The position numbers were made by a program, and so were the translations under genes. The notes beneath the pieces were generated by a model. The model was not told the origin of the DNA and did not search any database. It saw only the letters and a program-made list of their open reading frames with translations. DNA of 64,000 nt from Sophora flavescens (taxonomy: Eukaryota; Streptophyta; Magnoliopsida; Fabales; Fabaceae). Of this stretch, positions 23,001-35,722 are shown piece after piece; the first letter of the stretch is position 1, and every line of letters starts with the position of its first letter. The DNA is taken from the NCBI GenBank assembly GCA_030762895.1, contig CM061069.1:24671404-24735403 (forward strand), read 5' to 3'.

Positions 23001-24779
23001 ACTTAAAAGTAGTTGTTGGTTTTGTGCCATATAAGAATAAGATATTTTATGCACACTTTCAAATATTTCAATAAAAAAAATTTAAAAATATTTTTACTTT
23101 ATAATTTTTTATTGTATTATAGATCAAAATACCATGCCTATAATTAAACAGGAATGTGATTTGGTACAAAACAGTTTGAGAAAAAATTCGGGGAGAGACT
23201 AAATGTTTTTGAGTTAAGTAAAAACGTTATAAAGCTCAAATTATCCAATTACTGAAACACAGATAAGTAATTGCACATTTATGCATAATTCATACGTCGT
23301 TTTACGTCGTACTATTCAAGATTCTTCGTATATAATTAAATAAATATTAATATTTTATTATGTTTACAATGAATTATACTGATTTTAATAGCATTGTTTC
23401 TCTTTTATAATTTAATATTTATATTTTAGTATTAATTTTATGCTCATTTTATTTCTAATCTCATAATCATGTCCTATAATTTTTTTTTTAAAATTTAATA
23501 TTCCATGTATATGTACGTCGCCTGTGTTTTGTACTACAATAGAGTTCTGCAGTGTGCACATCTCTTTTAATGCAATTTTTAGTTGAGACTGACGAGAGTT
23601 AGCTAGATGGGGCCATGGGGCTCTTTTTTATTTTCTTTTAAAAGGAAAATAGTAAGAGTCAGACTGACATTCATACTGATTGCACTTTGTTGCATAGATC
23701 ATGACAGAATATGATAGAATGCCTTTCCATGCAGTGACTTCCCGAGTTACTGTGCCCTCATTTCTATTTGCTGATTGCTAATTAACTAGCAAATTCTCTT
23801 GACTCTTGGTCACATGTTTACTTTCTTTGGAGTTTTGTCATTATTTTGGGGGGATATTTGATTATAAATCGAAAACTATACTATTTCACTTTTAACTTTC
23901 GCACTACCTTTTGTCATTTGTGGACAAATGTTTAAGTGCCTCTTTATTTAGGATTTTGGGGATGCCAAACTTGATTCTAATGGAAGGAAAATTGATTTTA
24001 GAGATTTGAGGGCGTTTTTTTACTAAAATGGGTTGCAAAAAATTTGATTACGAGTCAGGTAGAATTGATTCTAACACAAGTAAGAATTTCTAGATTTTCG
24101 TTGAAAAAAATTGATTCTGGATGCATGATTCACACGTACAAAATTCTTTATATTTATATCGTAAAAGTGATTTTATTTTATCATTCAAATAAAATTAATT
24201 CTTCTAAACTCATTTTTAAAATATCATTGCCAAACACAAATCAATTTTTTCAAACTTGATTTTTTTAAAAATCTTTTTATAATCAATTCTATCAAAATCT
24301 AAAACAAACGGATCATAATCTGATTATCACATCACAATATTTTTCTCTTCTATAAATTCTTTGCATATTTAAAAAAGAAGTTTTGTCAATACTATAATTA
24401 TCCACTCACTTATGACATCAATGTTTTGCATATCATTATTGCGATCGACTTTTATTGGTCCATGTGTTTCTAATTGTAATTTGTTGGGTGCTAAAATTAT
24501 CTTAAGTCTTAACCAGATTCTTAAAAAGTACAAAAGACATTCATGATTTTTTTTAAGAAAATATTTTGAATTTTTTTATATTTTAATATCATTTAAAATG
24601 AAAGACATTCATGAAATTTTCACGTCATTGTTAACAAAAATAAATTTAAAATGAAATTAATCAATTTTATTTAAAAAATAATTGTATATTTTTGAGCTTA
24701 TTTTAATACATTAGTTTTATACTGTTGTCTCAGTTTTTTAGTATTATTCCTAGAATTTAATTTTAAACCATTACTATCT
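20063..24779. other. Long intergenic stretch, no gene seen
   Basis: AT-rich, with only short scattered ORFs that lack codon bias or similarity. A segment at 23950-24310, starting GATGCCAAACTTGATTC and ending AAATCTAAAACAAACGG, has the composition and end phrases of a plant MITE, but its inverted repeats could not be proven by eye. A segment at 22075-22270 (GGCTCGTTGGGTTAG) is faintly tRNA-like and unresolved. Confidence 0.4.
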
Positions 24780-24788
24780 CTGAAGTTA

Positions 24789-24925
24789 ATTTTTTTTTAT
24801 ATGAAAAAGTTTAGATGAGTTGGGTCTACCAACGAGGTTTTCACATCGACAGTGAGAATCGAATTCACGACCTTGTGGGTTATGAGCCGTATCCTTACCA
24901 ATTAGACCAATCTTCGTTGGTGCCA
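24789..24925 (-). mobile_element. tRNA-derived SINE
   Basis: On the minus strand, from the right: a tRNA-like head with TTGGTCTAATTGGTAAGG (A-box region), then GAATTCGATTCTC (B-box region, consensus GGTTCGANTCC), then a body ending in an A-rich tail (T run at 24790-24798 on the plus strand). Flanks CTGAAGTTA (24780-24788) and CTAAAGTTA (24926-24934) are a near-perfect 9-bp target duplication. Length 137 bp. Confidence 0.75.
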
Positions 24926-24934
24926 CTAAAGTTA

Positions 24935-25334
24935 TATTTTATCATAGTCAAATCATTTTCAATTAATGTAAATAATTGAAAGATAATATGAAAAGTTATG
25001 CAATAAAATTTGAATCAAATTAAACTCTCATTTTCATGTATAAAAAACATGTCCTCTATAATTTAATATTATATTATATATTTATACAAGTAAACATACT
25101 CTAATTTATTTAATATATATGGTACAAAAGATAAAGCCAACAAGTGGCAAAGCCACAGGCGCTGAGCTTGGGTCATTTTAAACTTCCCAATCCTATAATC
25201 AAGTACATGGTTACTTGGGCTTCGTCTAGCATGAAGTAGCTAGACAAGTGTCTTATGAATGAGGCACTGTTTTTTATCATTAGATATAACAATATAATAT
25301 TTAAGGGTCTAGATTTGTTACTCCAAAAAAAAAA
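24935..25334. other. Intergenic, nothing recognised
   Basis: AT-rich, ends in an A run at 25325-25335. A minus-strand ORF spanning it has no recognisable features. Confidence 0.4.
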
Positions 25335-26060
25335 ATGAAAAAGTTTCATTTGCCCTTTGTCCCTTCCAATTTCCACCCACCATCTCCGGCCGTCGGCCAC
25401 GGTGTCGCCGTCGCGTCCGTTCGTCTTCTCCGACCAGTAAGAAGAAGAAGAACAGTCGTGTTTCTGGTTCCAACGCCAACCAACCAGCTACTCTCACCCG
25501 AGGTTCACCCTCCTCACCGCCGCCTCCTTCGAGTTCATTTGTTTTGTTCTTCCGCTACCTCCATCACGGCAAGACCGCCACCCCATCCAGTCCTGTTCGC
25601 AGCACCACCTCGCAGCCAAGCACTCATGCATCGGGTCAGACCTACGACGTCGCCATAGCCACGAACCAGATCCACATGGAAGGCGGTGAGGTGGGTCAGA
25701 TCTGAACCAGATCCACATAGAATGCAGAGAGGTGGGTTAGATCTGGTCAGATCTGAATATTATCTAGCTTGTTGAAGAGGGGCTGGTGGGCGGACAAGCA
25801 CCACGACGATGACGACCAAGCCTTCGTGACCAGATCTGGCCGATGTAGTGGAGGAGCTCCAGATTCTGGTGCAGCTTGGATGAAGGAGCTTACTGCCATG
25901 GCAACCAGATCTGTAATGGCTTGGATGGCGGTGAATGTCGCTACGGCATGATGGTGGTGGTGGTCGTCTCGGAGGATATGGTGGTGGTGGTGGTGATGGG
26001 GTGGGCTGAGGATGACACAGTTGAGATGGGCAAGAATAGGTTTTCACATATAAATTTGGT
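25335..26060. other. GC-rich patch, possible captured or decayed coding DNA
   Basis: About 700 bp of much higher GC than its surroundings, with proline/arginine-rich open frames in several frames (for example 25335-25658, plus). Internal repetition is visible: CAGATCTG and ACCAGATCCACAT recur at 25665-25755, and GGTGGTGGTGGT at 25950-25997. No protein family recognised and no splice structure evident. It may be a relic of a retroelement or a gene fragment. Confidence 0.35.
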
Positions 26061-26361
26061 GCCTCACGATGAAGCACCTACTCAGATACTTCATGCTAGA
26101 CGCAGCTGGTTAGTTAAGCCATTACTTAAGGTCATGTTCATATGTACTTGTTGGGTGGAAAACAGTCGACAAATATGAGTCCACCTCCCTGTGAAGTTTG
26201 TCCATAATGACTCCATTAATGATTCATTCGTCTTATTATCCTCTTAATTCTTACAATCAAATATATCCATTCAACTTGAATTGCTTTCCTTTTATCCTTT
26301 ATTTTGAAGCAGATACCTAACTCTAGGTTGCATCCCAAAAAAAAAAAATTATTAGTGACCC

Positions 26362-26429
26362 AACTTAGCAACAAAATAAAGACAATTTTGTCCCAAAAAA
26401 AAAACTTAGCAACAAAATAAAGACAATTG
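26362..26429. repeat. Short tandem duplication
   Basis: The phrase ACTTAGCAACAAAATAAAG followed by ACAATT occurs at about 26364 and 26404, each copy preceded by CCC and an A run. It is a recent local duplication of about 41 bp. Confidence 0.7.
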
Positions 26430-26872
26430 CTATTAGTAACTACCTTTGCAACCAATCAATCGAATGATAAAAAAATTTATTTTTCTATGTTTATCGATCG
26501 ATCCAAAAACTGATGAGCACAATTGCAAACTCATCGGTTGCTAAATAAGACATTTAGATGGTCAAAATTATTTGACTCTTTTGCTCAAACCCCATCACTG
26601 CCACTAAGGAGCAACTCAATTTCCTTCTCCAGGTAACAACTCATATTTGTGGTATGATCACGGGAATACCAAGCTACTGAGTTTTTGAATGCTTATTTAG
26701 AGTTACACATATAACAACCTCAAACATGTATTAGTGCTTCTATTTTAATTGTAACTATGCCTTGCCATATATAATTGGCATCCGTGGTTTCTATCATTGT
26801 TCATTTGCTATTAGATATATCTTAATGAACATTCTCTATATTCAGAATGTACTGCACATTCTTTGAAAGGTT

Positions 26873-27146
26873 CACTACAAAAAAGAGTTATTTAGCGACC
26901 ACCAAATTCGGTCGCTAAATATGAAAAATCGGTCGCTAAACTGTTTAGCAACCGATTTTTCATATTTAGCGACCGAATTTGGTGGTCGCTAAATACCTGG
27001 TCGCTAAGTCGTTTGGTGGTCGCTAAATCGGTCGCTAAACCATTTAGCGACTGAATTTCCATATTTAGCGACCGAATTTCTATATTTAGTGACCGATTAA
27101 GTGTGGTCGCTAAAATCGGTCGCTAAAACACTTTTTTTTTGTAGTG
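26873..27146. mobile_element. CACTA-type MITE
   Basis: A 274-bp element with ends CACTACAAAAAA and TTTTTTTGTAGTG and a 3-bp target duplication GTT (26870-26872, 27147-27149), diagnostic of the CACTA superfamily. Inside, the phrase GGTCGCTAAA and its complement recur about ten times, forming long inverted repeats; these resemble the subterminal transposase-binding repeats of CACTA elements. No coding capacity. Confidence 0.9.
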
Positions 27147-27149
27147 GTT

Positions 27150-27945
27150 ATAGATTGTGGTTGCGGTCGTGGTGTTTTTATTGCAATTGCAAATAATTAC
27201 GGAAAAATACGGTCGATGCGGCTGTAATTAGGGTCGCGTATCGGTTTCGGAGATCTCCAAAACCTAAATGTTGCGGCTCAAATCACGGTCGCAGCAGACC
27301 TTTATTTAAAACATTGATTCTCTATATGTATCAAAATCCCAACCACTGTTAATTTTGTTTTGAGTTATCTGGCATTTGGTCGTTAACTTAACAATGGCTT
27401 GGTTATTTTTCCCTAATGGTCATTGTGAATTGTGAGGTGAAATTCTGTGATTGAATTGAATGGGAAACATTAAGAAAATTCAAACTCAGATTTTGTTTCT
27501 TACATTTTTACATATAGCCGTTATAATTATCTATAGCTTTTAAGAAACCTGAATTTCTGAATTATTTATTGAATGGCTAGGCCTTGGTAAAAACATTTGA
27601 AGTTTTAGCTGTACCTCTTTCAATATTTCATTTGTACTTCAAATTCACTTTGGGTGAATGTGTATGAACTAGAACAGTTGGGTGATGAGTTCCTAGCCTC
27701 ATCATCTAGGTAGTCCAACCCTCCCGACGTCAATGTCGAGCGGTTGGGGCAGATTAAAGAGACAATTGAAAACCTCAACAATGAGCTCGTCATAAAGAAT
27801 GTCAATATATGAAGGAGATGGCGATAATGTTCAGCCTATTGACCACCACCTCTAGTATCATCTCCCGCTGTAGACGCCGATAATGCCGATAATGTTTTTC
27901 TTTTCTGTTAAAAAAATGTCATTCTTCCCCCATCCGACGTGCAAA
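27150..27945. other. Intergenic with decayed coding fragment
   Basis: 27165-27300 is rich in CGGTCG/GCGGTTG phrases (GGTTGCGGTCGTGG, CACGGTCGCAGC) and looks like a decayed hAT-type MITE. At 27660-27810 a plus-strand frame reads through YELEQLGDEFLASS, a stop, then ERLGQIKETIENLNNEL; this looks like a worn coiled-coil fragment of a transposon protein. Assignment uncertain. Confidence 0.35.
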
Positions 27946-28302
27946 TGTAAGATATTTTCTTTAATTCTTTAGGTTCTTTATTCTTTATGCGGAAGCGTTA
28001 AATCTATAGGCATACATCCTAGAGTATAGATACCACATAGCCTAGGATCTACATCATGCCATATTACTAGGATTTTAATGTTATGAATATACTCTGATCC
28101 ATATGGGGTTCCAGATCTTAAGCATTCTTCAAAGGGGAGAACTAGATCATCAACCTTCACCAGCAATCTATCACGAACGTGGAGGTTGATCTTCTTCTTG
28201 TGCGAAATACCTTAACAATCAACATAGATGATGATGATAACAAATATATGGTTAGCGGTGGCTTTATGGTTCTTCCTCAACCTAGACTCCTTAAGCCTTA
28301 GT
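27946..28302 (-). repeat. Copia 3' LTR, left half
   Basis: Aligns by eye with 46525-46875 of the intact LTR, with scattered substitutions. The break at 28302/44604 is exactly where the intact copy reads CCTTAGTCGCTCTTCAG without interruption, which proves the Sirevirus insertion. Confidence 0.88.
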
Positions 28303-29552
28303 TGTTAAGTCAACATCTCTGATTTTGATGAATCCAAACAAAGAATGATTTGTAGTGAACATTGTGAAATCTACTAATGCGTGTATTAAGTGTGCAGATC
28401 ATAAAACAAGAACATCACATCAGTTAAACAAGTCTCTCTGATGCATCTAAGTTAAGATGCGTCCATCTCAAGACCTGTCCTCTATCCAGTTCAATCATGC
28501 GTCCGAAACTGAGACTCCTCTGAAAGATTAGAGCTTCATCAATATTCAAATCTGAAGAATATTCCCTGAGGGTTTCAAAAAGGAAATTCAAATTCAGAAA
28601 AGCTCAAAGCATCATTCCACATTCTGTTGATTCCGTTTGTTGCAAAAAGTAAAATGAACTTTACACAGCTACAGACCCGCCTTGCACAAATAAGGAAAGT
28701 CGTGCCGCCCAAGATCGAAAAGTTACAAACACTGCTCTAAATCAATCTGCACTCTGATAAAGCAATGCCAGCCTATACGTTCAACTTATCTTGAAGCTCA
28801 CCAACAATCATAAACATTAAATGCAAATTCTGAACGACTCTTTGGCATTGATGGATGAATAACAAAATTATACTCAGCTGAAGCTTTTGTCATAATGGAT
28901 TTACTCCATGGATTATAAATAGAAGACTTTGAAGACTATTGAATACACACACCTGAAAGCATTAACTCAAGCATTCAATACTCACAAATTCTCAAAGCTC
29001 TCTCAAGCTCTTAATTAAGGACTTCTCTGCTCAATCATTTATGTTTATTGAGAAGTCTTTATTGCGATCTTACCGACCTTAAATACTTATCCACTCTACG
29101 AGTGTAACTTGGTAGATCTACAAAGTTGTAATTTGCGAAGCTGATGCTTCATTTAAACTCTCACTGTTTGTAGAGCCTGAAGAGGCTTGCTGAAAGAATT
29201 CTTGTTTGAGCCTAGAGAGGCTAGGTGTGCAAACAATACTTGTTAGTTGAGCCTGTGAAGGCCAGGTGTGCAAATAATACCTTCTGTAACCGGATCAGTT
29301 ATAGTGCAAACACTTGGTGAAGCTAAGGACTGGACGTAGTCCAAGGTTTGAGGTGAACCAGTATAAATCTGTGTCTCCTATCTCTTTCAAAGTTTGCTTT
29401 ACTTTATCTGTGCTAACTGGGTTGGAAAGTGAAACTTCTTATTTAAACTCAGACGCATTCTTGTGTCTTATAAGTTAAAAAGTAATTATTTTCAAAAGTT
29501 AAATAAAACACAATTCAACCCCCCGTCTCGTGTTTTATATCTATTCATTTCA
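28303..29552 (+). repeat. Sirevirus 5' LTR
   Basis: 1,250 bp, TGTTAAGTCAAC...TTCATTTCA. Similar by eye over its length to the 3' LTR, apart from substitutions and a roughly 26-bp segment near 28665-28690 missing from the 3' copy. A TATA-like GATTATAAATAGAAG lies near 28912. Confidence 0.93.
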
Positions 29553-29554
29553 GT

Positions 29555-29566
29555 TGGTACCAGAGC
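29555..29566 (+). promoter_or_regulatory. Primer binding site, initiator tRNA-Met
   Basis: TGGTACCAGAGC begins three bases after the 5' LTR, one base different from the usual TGGTATCAGAGC. Confidence 0.9.
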
Positions 29567-29573
29567 TTAACCT

Positions 29574-30853
29574 TGATGAGTGTGATTACACCTCATATTT
29601 CTTTATCATATTGCATGCATTTTCATGTAGTTTAGGCATTTTTAATTTGATTTTTGTTAGTTTTTAACTTGGAATGGGTAAGGCGGTTTTGTGGTGTTTA
29701 TGTGCAGGGATTGAAGATTAAAATGTTCAAGATCAACCATGATGGAGTTTTCATGAAGATGGAGCTTGAAAAGCAAGAAAACTGAGCCAAACAGAGCCCA
29801 TCACGGCCTAGTCGTGACAGCTATCACGGCCATGATCGATCAAGGTTGAAAAGAAAAGAACGAAAAAGTCAGAACCTGTCACGGCCAGGTTGTGATGGCC
29901 ATCACGGCCGTGACAGGCCATCAGTGCCAAGTTTTCCAAGACAGAATCTATCACGACCTGGCCGTGACAGCCATCACGGTCGTGACACGCAATATCTGGA
30001 ATTTTAAAACCTCATTTGATATGATTTTGTAATCCCTTGGGCTGCTGCCTTAGGCAAAAATTAGGATTTCTCTTTTTCTTAATTTCTTCTTCTCTCTTAG
30101 GTTTTTTTTATGCTTTTGTTAATCAAGCTTGCTATGAACATGGCAATGCTTGAGTAGTCGTTTTTATTTCTAGGGATTGGAGCTATGCCCAAGATTTGTT
30201 TTGTGTTATGAATTGACGTTTTACTTCTTGTTAATTTCAATTTTTCTTTCGATTTGATTCCTATTGCTTGAATTACTTGTGAATCTGGTGCGCACTTATT
30301 TGCATGTCATAGATATTCGAAGAAGGAACCTAGCGGTGAACTTAGGTATTGGATCTATAGGGATCAAACTTAGGACTTAAATAATGAGAGTTAGAAGCGG
30401 TCCTTTGAGGGTTCACTGAATTGTCACAAAGCTTAAAGGGTTCGATTTAAATTCAATTATCACGAGAGTAGGGGTTGGTTTAATCGGGCATGGTTCTTGT
30501 ATCCCGAGAGGGAACATTAACTTATTTAGGATAAATTCACCTTCAAAGCAATTTCGATAATTAACAAGAGGGGTAGTCAATTTAGTAACATGAGCAGTCT
30601 TGTTGGTAACCCAATTCCTGGGAATCTCTTTTGATATTTAAAAATCCCCAGATTTGATTTGATTGCGATTTTGTTTGATTGAATTTAGATATTTGATATT
30701 GTTAGTTAATCTTTTAAAAACCAAATATTTTTTTTTCTAGTCCAGTTTAATTGATTTAATAATTGATAGTTACTTAAGATCACGGTCCCCGTGGATTCAA
30801 TATTTTTATTACTTGACGACGAAGCCGTTCACTTACGAATTCGAGCCCCATCA
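29574..30853 (+). mobile_element. Athila-type solo LTR
   Basis: A 1,280-bp LTR of the same family as 2838-4165 (starts TGATGAGTGTGATTACACC, ends CCCCATCA), with perfect target duplication AACCT at 29569-29573 and 30854-30858. No internal region, so it arose by LTR-LTR recombination. It is clearly more diverged than the two LTRs of the left-hand element, and keeps the TCACGGCC...CCGTGA motif block (29795-29985). Confidence 0.95.
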
Positions 30854-30909
30854 AACCTCTAGGTTGAGTACTTAATAGTGTTGAGTAAAGATCCTATTTG
30901 ACAGGCATC

Positions 30910-32316
30910 ATGACAGCTGGAGCCAGCACAAGCGGAAGCAATGCTAGAGAAGGAGCATCTATGGCTAGACCTCCTTACTTTGATGGAGAAAACTACATCT
31001 ATTGGAAAGAAAGATTTCACTGTTTCATCATGTCAACAAACTCTGATTTATGGGATGTCATCACTGATGGTCCATATACTCCAAAGAATGATGATGATAA
31101 TGACAAACCCAAAGCTAAGTGGACTGCTTCTGAAAAGACCAAATGGGAACTAAATCATGAAGCAAGGTATTCCTTGATGTGTGCTCTCAGTCAAGAGGAA
31201 TTCGAAAAAGTTCATGCATGTGCATCTGCTAAAGAAATTTGGGATACTTTGCAAGTCACTCATGAAGGAACAATAAAAGTGAAAGAGACAAAATAAATAT
31301 TCTTGTACGAAAGTATGGGTTATTCACTATGGAAGAAGGAGAAAGTATTGCTCAGATGATAGGAAGATTTCAGACCATCACAAACAATCTGAAATCGTTG
31401 GGAAAAACTTATACTAATGCTGAGAAGGTTGGGAAGATTCTGAGAAGTCTACCTAAACAGTGGAGACCTCTAGTTACATGAGTATGAGCTGAATGAAGAT
31501 AGTTCAAATAAAAAAGGAAAGTCCATTGCTCTCAAGGTAGAGAAAAGCTCTTCAAAAGCTCTGAAAGTTGAAGATTCAAATCCAGAACCAGATGCTTCTG
31601 AAGAAAACTCAGACAGTGATGATGAAATGTCATTACTGACCAGGAAAATGAGGAAGCTATGGAAAAAGAAAAGTTTCAGAAAGGACAAGCCTTTCAAAAA
31701 GTTCAACAAAGAAAAATACTTCAACGAAAACAATAGTTCTGATAAAAGCTCTATTATGTGCTATGAATGTAAGAAACCGGGACACATCAAATCTGAATGT
31801 CCTCAACTGCAAAAGTAATCCTTCAAAAAATTCTATAAAAAGAAAAAGGAAGGGATGATGGCAACATGGGAAGATCTGGATGGCAGCTCATTTGATGAGG
31901 AAACAGAAACCGAAGAAGCAATTCTATGTCTCATGGCAAATGCTGACTCGGATTCAGACTCTGAGGTAATTTCTGATTTTAAGGATTTGTAAGATGCTGA
32001 TGATGAATTGATTGAAGAATCTAACTGTTTAACTAAGGCATTTAGAACACTCAAGAGACAATATGTTAAACTCGTAAAAGAGCATGAGCATAAGACTCAA
32101 GAATGTGACAAATTGTCTCAGGAAAATAATGAGCTTAGAGCTGAAAAGCTCAAGACTGAGATCATGACTGAGACACCACAATCTGAAGAAGTTGTTAAAC
32201 TTCAACAGATGGTAGAAGAGCTCTCCTCTGATCTTGCTCGTTTTGTTAATGGAAGAGACAACCTGACTAAAATCTTAGGAAGTCAGAGACCCTCCCTTGA
32301 TAAAACTGGTATATGA
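30910..32316 (+). pseudogene. Sirevirus gag, frameshifted and internally deleted
   Basis: Starts at the ATG 30910 (MTAGASTSGSN). The N-terminal half has the copia Gag signature PPYFDGENYIYWKERF and EIWDTLQVTHEG. At 31285-31296 the frame shifts by one base and continues (KYGLFTMEEGES) to about 31480. There RPLVT joins directly to HEYELNED, where relatives have extra residues, so a short in-frame piece appears to be lost. A CCHC knuckle CYECKKPGHIKSEC is at about 31759-31800, then TAA; the frame goes on with an acidic stretch, a second stop near 31990, and a coiled coil to 32316. A degenerate second knuckle (CYICRKIGHITSK) is at 32416-32455. Not functional. Confidence 0.9.
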
Positions 32317-32539
32317 TTCATTGATCAGGCACATCATAAAGTATCTAACAAAATCTTAGGACAAAAACCAAAAATCCCTTATAACAAGAATATTACATGT
32401 AGGGATAGTTGTTATATCTGCAGAAAAATTGGACACATCACGTCCAAATTTATTCACATAAGGAAGAAGTTGTTACAAACTTCAAGAACTAACAAAAAAG
32501 GACCCAAGAAAATATGGGTGCCTAAAGTATTGATTATTC

Positions 32540-33995
32540 ATGTTGAAGATATCCTTAATAGGACAAAAAGGACACCTATCATGGTACCAAGACAGTGGTT
32601 GCTCACGACACATGACGGGAGAAAGGTCTATGTTCCTAGACCTCCAACCAAAAGAAGGTGGACATGTTACCTTAGGTGGAAATCAAAGAGGAATGGTCAC
32701 TAGGATAGGTAAAATTGGTGGAAGATCACCATTACCATCTATCTCTAATGTTCTTTTAGTTGAAGGATTAAGACATAATCTTCTAAGCATAAGTCAGTTA
32801 TGTGATAATGGATATAATGTCTCCTTTACCTAGAATGCATGCATAGTCAAAGACAATAAAGGCAAAATTCTTTTTTCAGCAAATAGGCAACAAAATCTAT
32901 ACAAGATTGATCTAACAGAACTGACTGATCAAAATGTGACTTGTTTTGTGCCAAGAGAAGATGAAAGATGGGTATGGCATAAGAAGCTCGGACATACTAG
33001 CATGAAACAGATAATTAAGCTTCAGAAGTACAGACTTGTAAAAGGTCTACCTGATATCAGTTTCAAAAAGGATGTCCTATGCGATTCTTGCTAATGTGGA
33101 AAGTAAGTTAAATCTAGCTTTAAACCCAAAAATCTAGTATCCTCCTCTAGACCTCTACAATTGTTGCATATGGATCTATTTGGTCCAGTAAGTGTTACTA
33201 GTAAGGCATGAAAGAAATATGGTTTTGTCTTAGTCAATGACTACTCTAGATACACTTGGGGTACTATTCTTAACCCACAAGGATGAGTCATTCAAAGTGT
33301 TTTACATATTTTGTAAGAAAGTGCAGAACGAGCATGGTTTCTGCATTTCAGCCATCAGAAGTGATCATTGAGGGGGGGGGGGGGGGGGGAGTTTGAAAAT
33401 GAGCAATTCAATACATTCTGTGAAGAGAATGATATCTCTCACAACTTTTCTACTCCTAGAACTCCACAACAGAATGAAGTAGTAGAAAGGAAGAATAGAT
33501 CACTGTAAGAGATGGCTCAAACAATGCTCAATGAAAGCAAACTCCCAAAATACTTCTGGACTGAGGCAGTAAACACTGCTTGTTATGTGTAGAACATAAT
33601 ACTGATAAGACCCTTCTTGAGTAAGACTCCTTATGAATTGTGGAAAGGTAGAAAACCCAACATTTCTTATTTTCATGCTTTTGGATGTGAATGCTTTATT
33701 CTAAATACTAGAGATAGTCTTGGAAAGTTTGACTCGAAAGTAGATAAAGCTGTATTTCTTGGATACTTTGATACTTCTAAAGCTTTTAGAGTTTATAACT
33801 CTAAAACAGAAGTGGTTGAAGAATCTATTCATGTGAAATTTAATGATGGTTTAAGGACTGATAAGAAAGTATCAGATCTTGATGATGATCTTGCAGGTTT
33901 GGATCTCGGAAAACAAAGTAATCAGACTAATGATGATTTGAAGAATGAGGATTCAGAATTTCACAATCAAGTGTCTGATCCCTGTTCTTAACAAT
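32540..33995 (+). pseudogene. Sirevirus protease and integrase, broken
   Basis: The aspartic protease active site SWYQDSGCSRHMTG lies near 32575-32616, followed by LRHNLLSISQLCDNGYNVSFT and a stop at 32831-32833. The integrase zinc-binding region is visible as WHKKLGHTSMKQ (about 32975) and CDSC (about 33080). The core begins LLHMDLFGPVSV (about 33160) with a stop inside it, and resumes after a run of 18 G at 33372-33389. The C-terminal part, HAFGCECFILN with KAVFLGY, is open at 33617-33991 and ends in TAA. At least five stops or frame changes occur, so no active integrase can be made. Confidence 0.9.
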
Positions 33996-34051
33996 CGTCT
34001 GATACAGAACCAAGACGGCACTGGAAGTTTAAAACTCACCATCCTGAAGAA

Positions 34052-35484
34052 TTGATTATTGGTAACCCTTCACAAGGAGTCAAAACCAGATCAGCATTCA
34101 GAGAATCAAACAACATGGCATTTTTATCTGAGATTGAACCCAAAAACATCAAAGAAGCTCTTGAAGATGAAAGCTGGATTTTAGCTATGCAAGAGGAGCT
34201 AAATCAGTTTAAACGAAATGATGTTTGGTTCTTAGTTCCAAATGAAAAAGGAAGATCAATCATTGGAACAAGATGGGTATTTAGAAACAAACTCGATGAA
34301 GACGGTAAGGTAGTCAGAAAAAAAAAAGCAAGGTTAGTAGCTAAAGGCTATAACCAACAAGAAGGTATTAACTATATTGAAACCTTTGCACTAGTAGCTA
34401 GAATAGAAGCAATTCACATACTTATGTCATATGCTGCACAGCATCAAATCAACGATATCAAATGGATGTTAAGATTACATTTCTTAATGGAATCATAGAA
34501 AAAGAAGTCTATGTTAAACAACCACTTGGTTTTGAGGATAATGATAAACCTAATCATGTCTACAAGCTTAAGAAATCTCTATATGGTTTAAAACAAGCTC
34601 CCAGAGCTTGGTATGATAGACTCAGTTCTTTTCTTATGAAAAATGGCTTTATTAGAGGAAAGGTAGATACTACTCTCTTTAGAAAAAGCTCTAAAAAGGA
34701 TTTCATTATAGTATAAATCTACGTTGATGATATCATATTTGGTGCTACTAATGAAAAGCTCTGCAAAGAGTTCTCTAAGCCTATGCAGAATGAATTTGAA
34801 ATGAGCATGGTGGAAGAATTGAAGTTCTTCCTTGGTCTACAAATCAAACAGACAAATGATGGGATATACATCCATCAACAAAAATATACCAAGGAGAGAC
34901 TGAAGAAATACAAGCTAGATACAGCCAAATCAATGAAAACTCCTATGGAAGCAAATGCTAAATTAAGCAAAGATGTGGAAGGTAAAAAGGTAGATCAAAC
35001 TATGTAAAGAGGTATGACTGGATTCTATGATGCCGATTATGCTGTAGACAGAGTAGAAAGAAAAAGCACAAGTGGAGGATGTCAATTCATTGGAGCAAGT
35101 CTAGTATCTTGGACAAGCAAAAGACAGACTATTATTGCTCTATCCACTGCAGAAGCAGAATACATATCAGCTGCTAGATGTTGTTCACAACTATTATGGG
35201 TAAAACATCAACTTGAATATTACTCTTTCTTTGAACTTAATATTTCTGTTTGGTGTGATAATTCTATTGCTATCTCTTTATCTATGAATCCTATATAGCA
35301 CTCCAAGGCTAAGCACGTAGAAATCAAACATCACTTCCTAAGAGACTATGTTCAAAAAGGTGTTTTTGATATGAAGTTTGTTAAAACTGAAAATCAATGG
35401 GCTGACATCTTAACAAAACCTTTAGCTGAAGACAGGTTCACATATATTAGAGATAATCTGAATATGCATTTCATAAATGAATAA
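34052..35484 (+). pseudogene. Sirevirus reverse transcriptase and RNase H, broken
   Basis: The frame at 34052-34498 has WILAMQEELNQF, GTRWVFRNKLDEDG and KARLVAKGYNQQEG, hallmarks of copia reverse transcriptase. It then shifts frame at about 34460-34500 and continues with YGLKQAPRAWYDRL. The catalytic motif YVDD is at 34720-34731, just after an in-frame TAA at 34714-34716. RNase H starts after an apparent deletion: KVDQTM and a stop join RGMTGFYDADYA, where relatives have a longer connection. It carries RKSTSGGCQFIG and STAEAEYISA and ends at TAA 35482-35484. Confidence 0.9.
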
Positions 35485-35722
35485 TGCGTCTGCCCTTTAA
35501 TAATGTGTCTGATGAAGTGGATTAAATGCTGAGACTTAACATTGCAGTTTTTATTTTGAATTCAAAATGTTTTGTCAAACTGTTCTCTTTTTTGAAAACC
35601 TCTCTCTTAAAACCAAATATTATCTCTTTGAAACACTTTACTGTTTCAAACGTTTCTCTTGCAATTTTTTTTTTCCGAAAGCTCTCAAACCCCTTCATCT
35701 ATTCTCTCTCTAACCTAAACCC

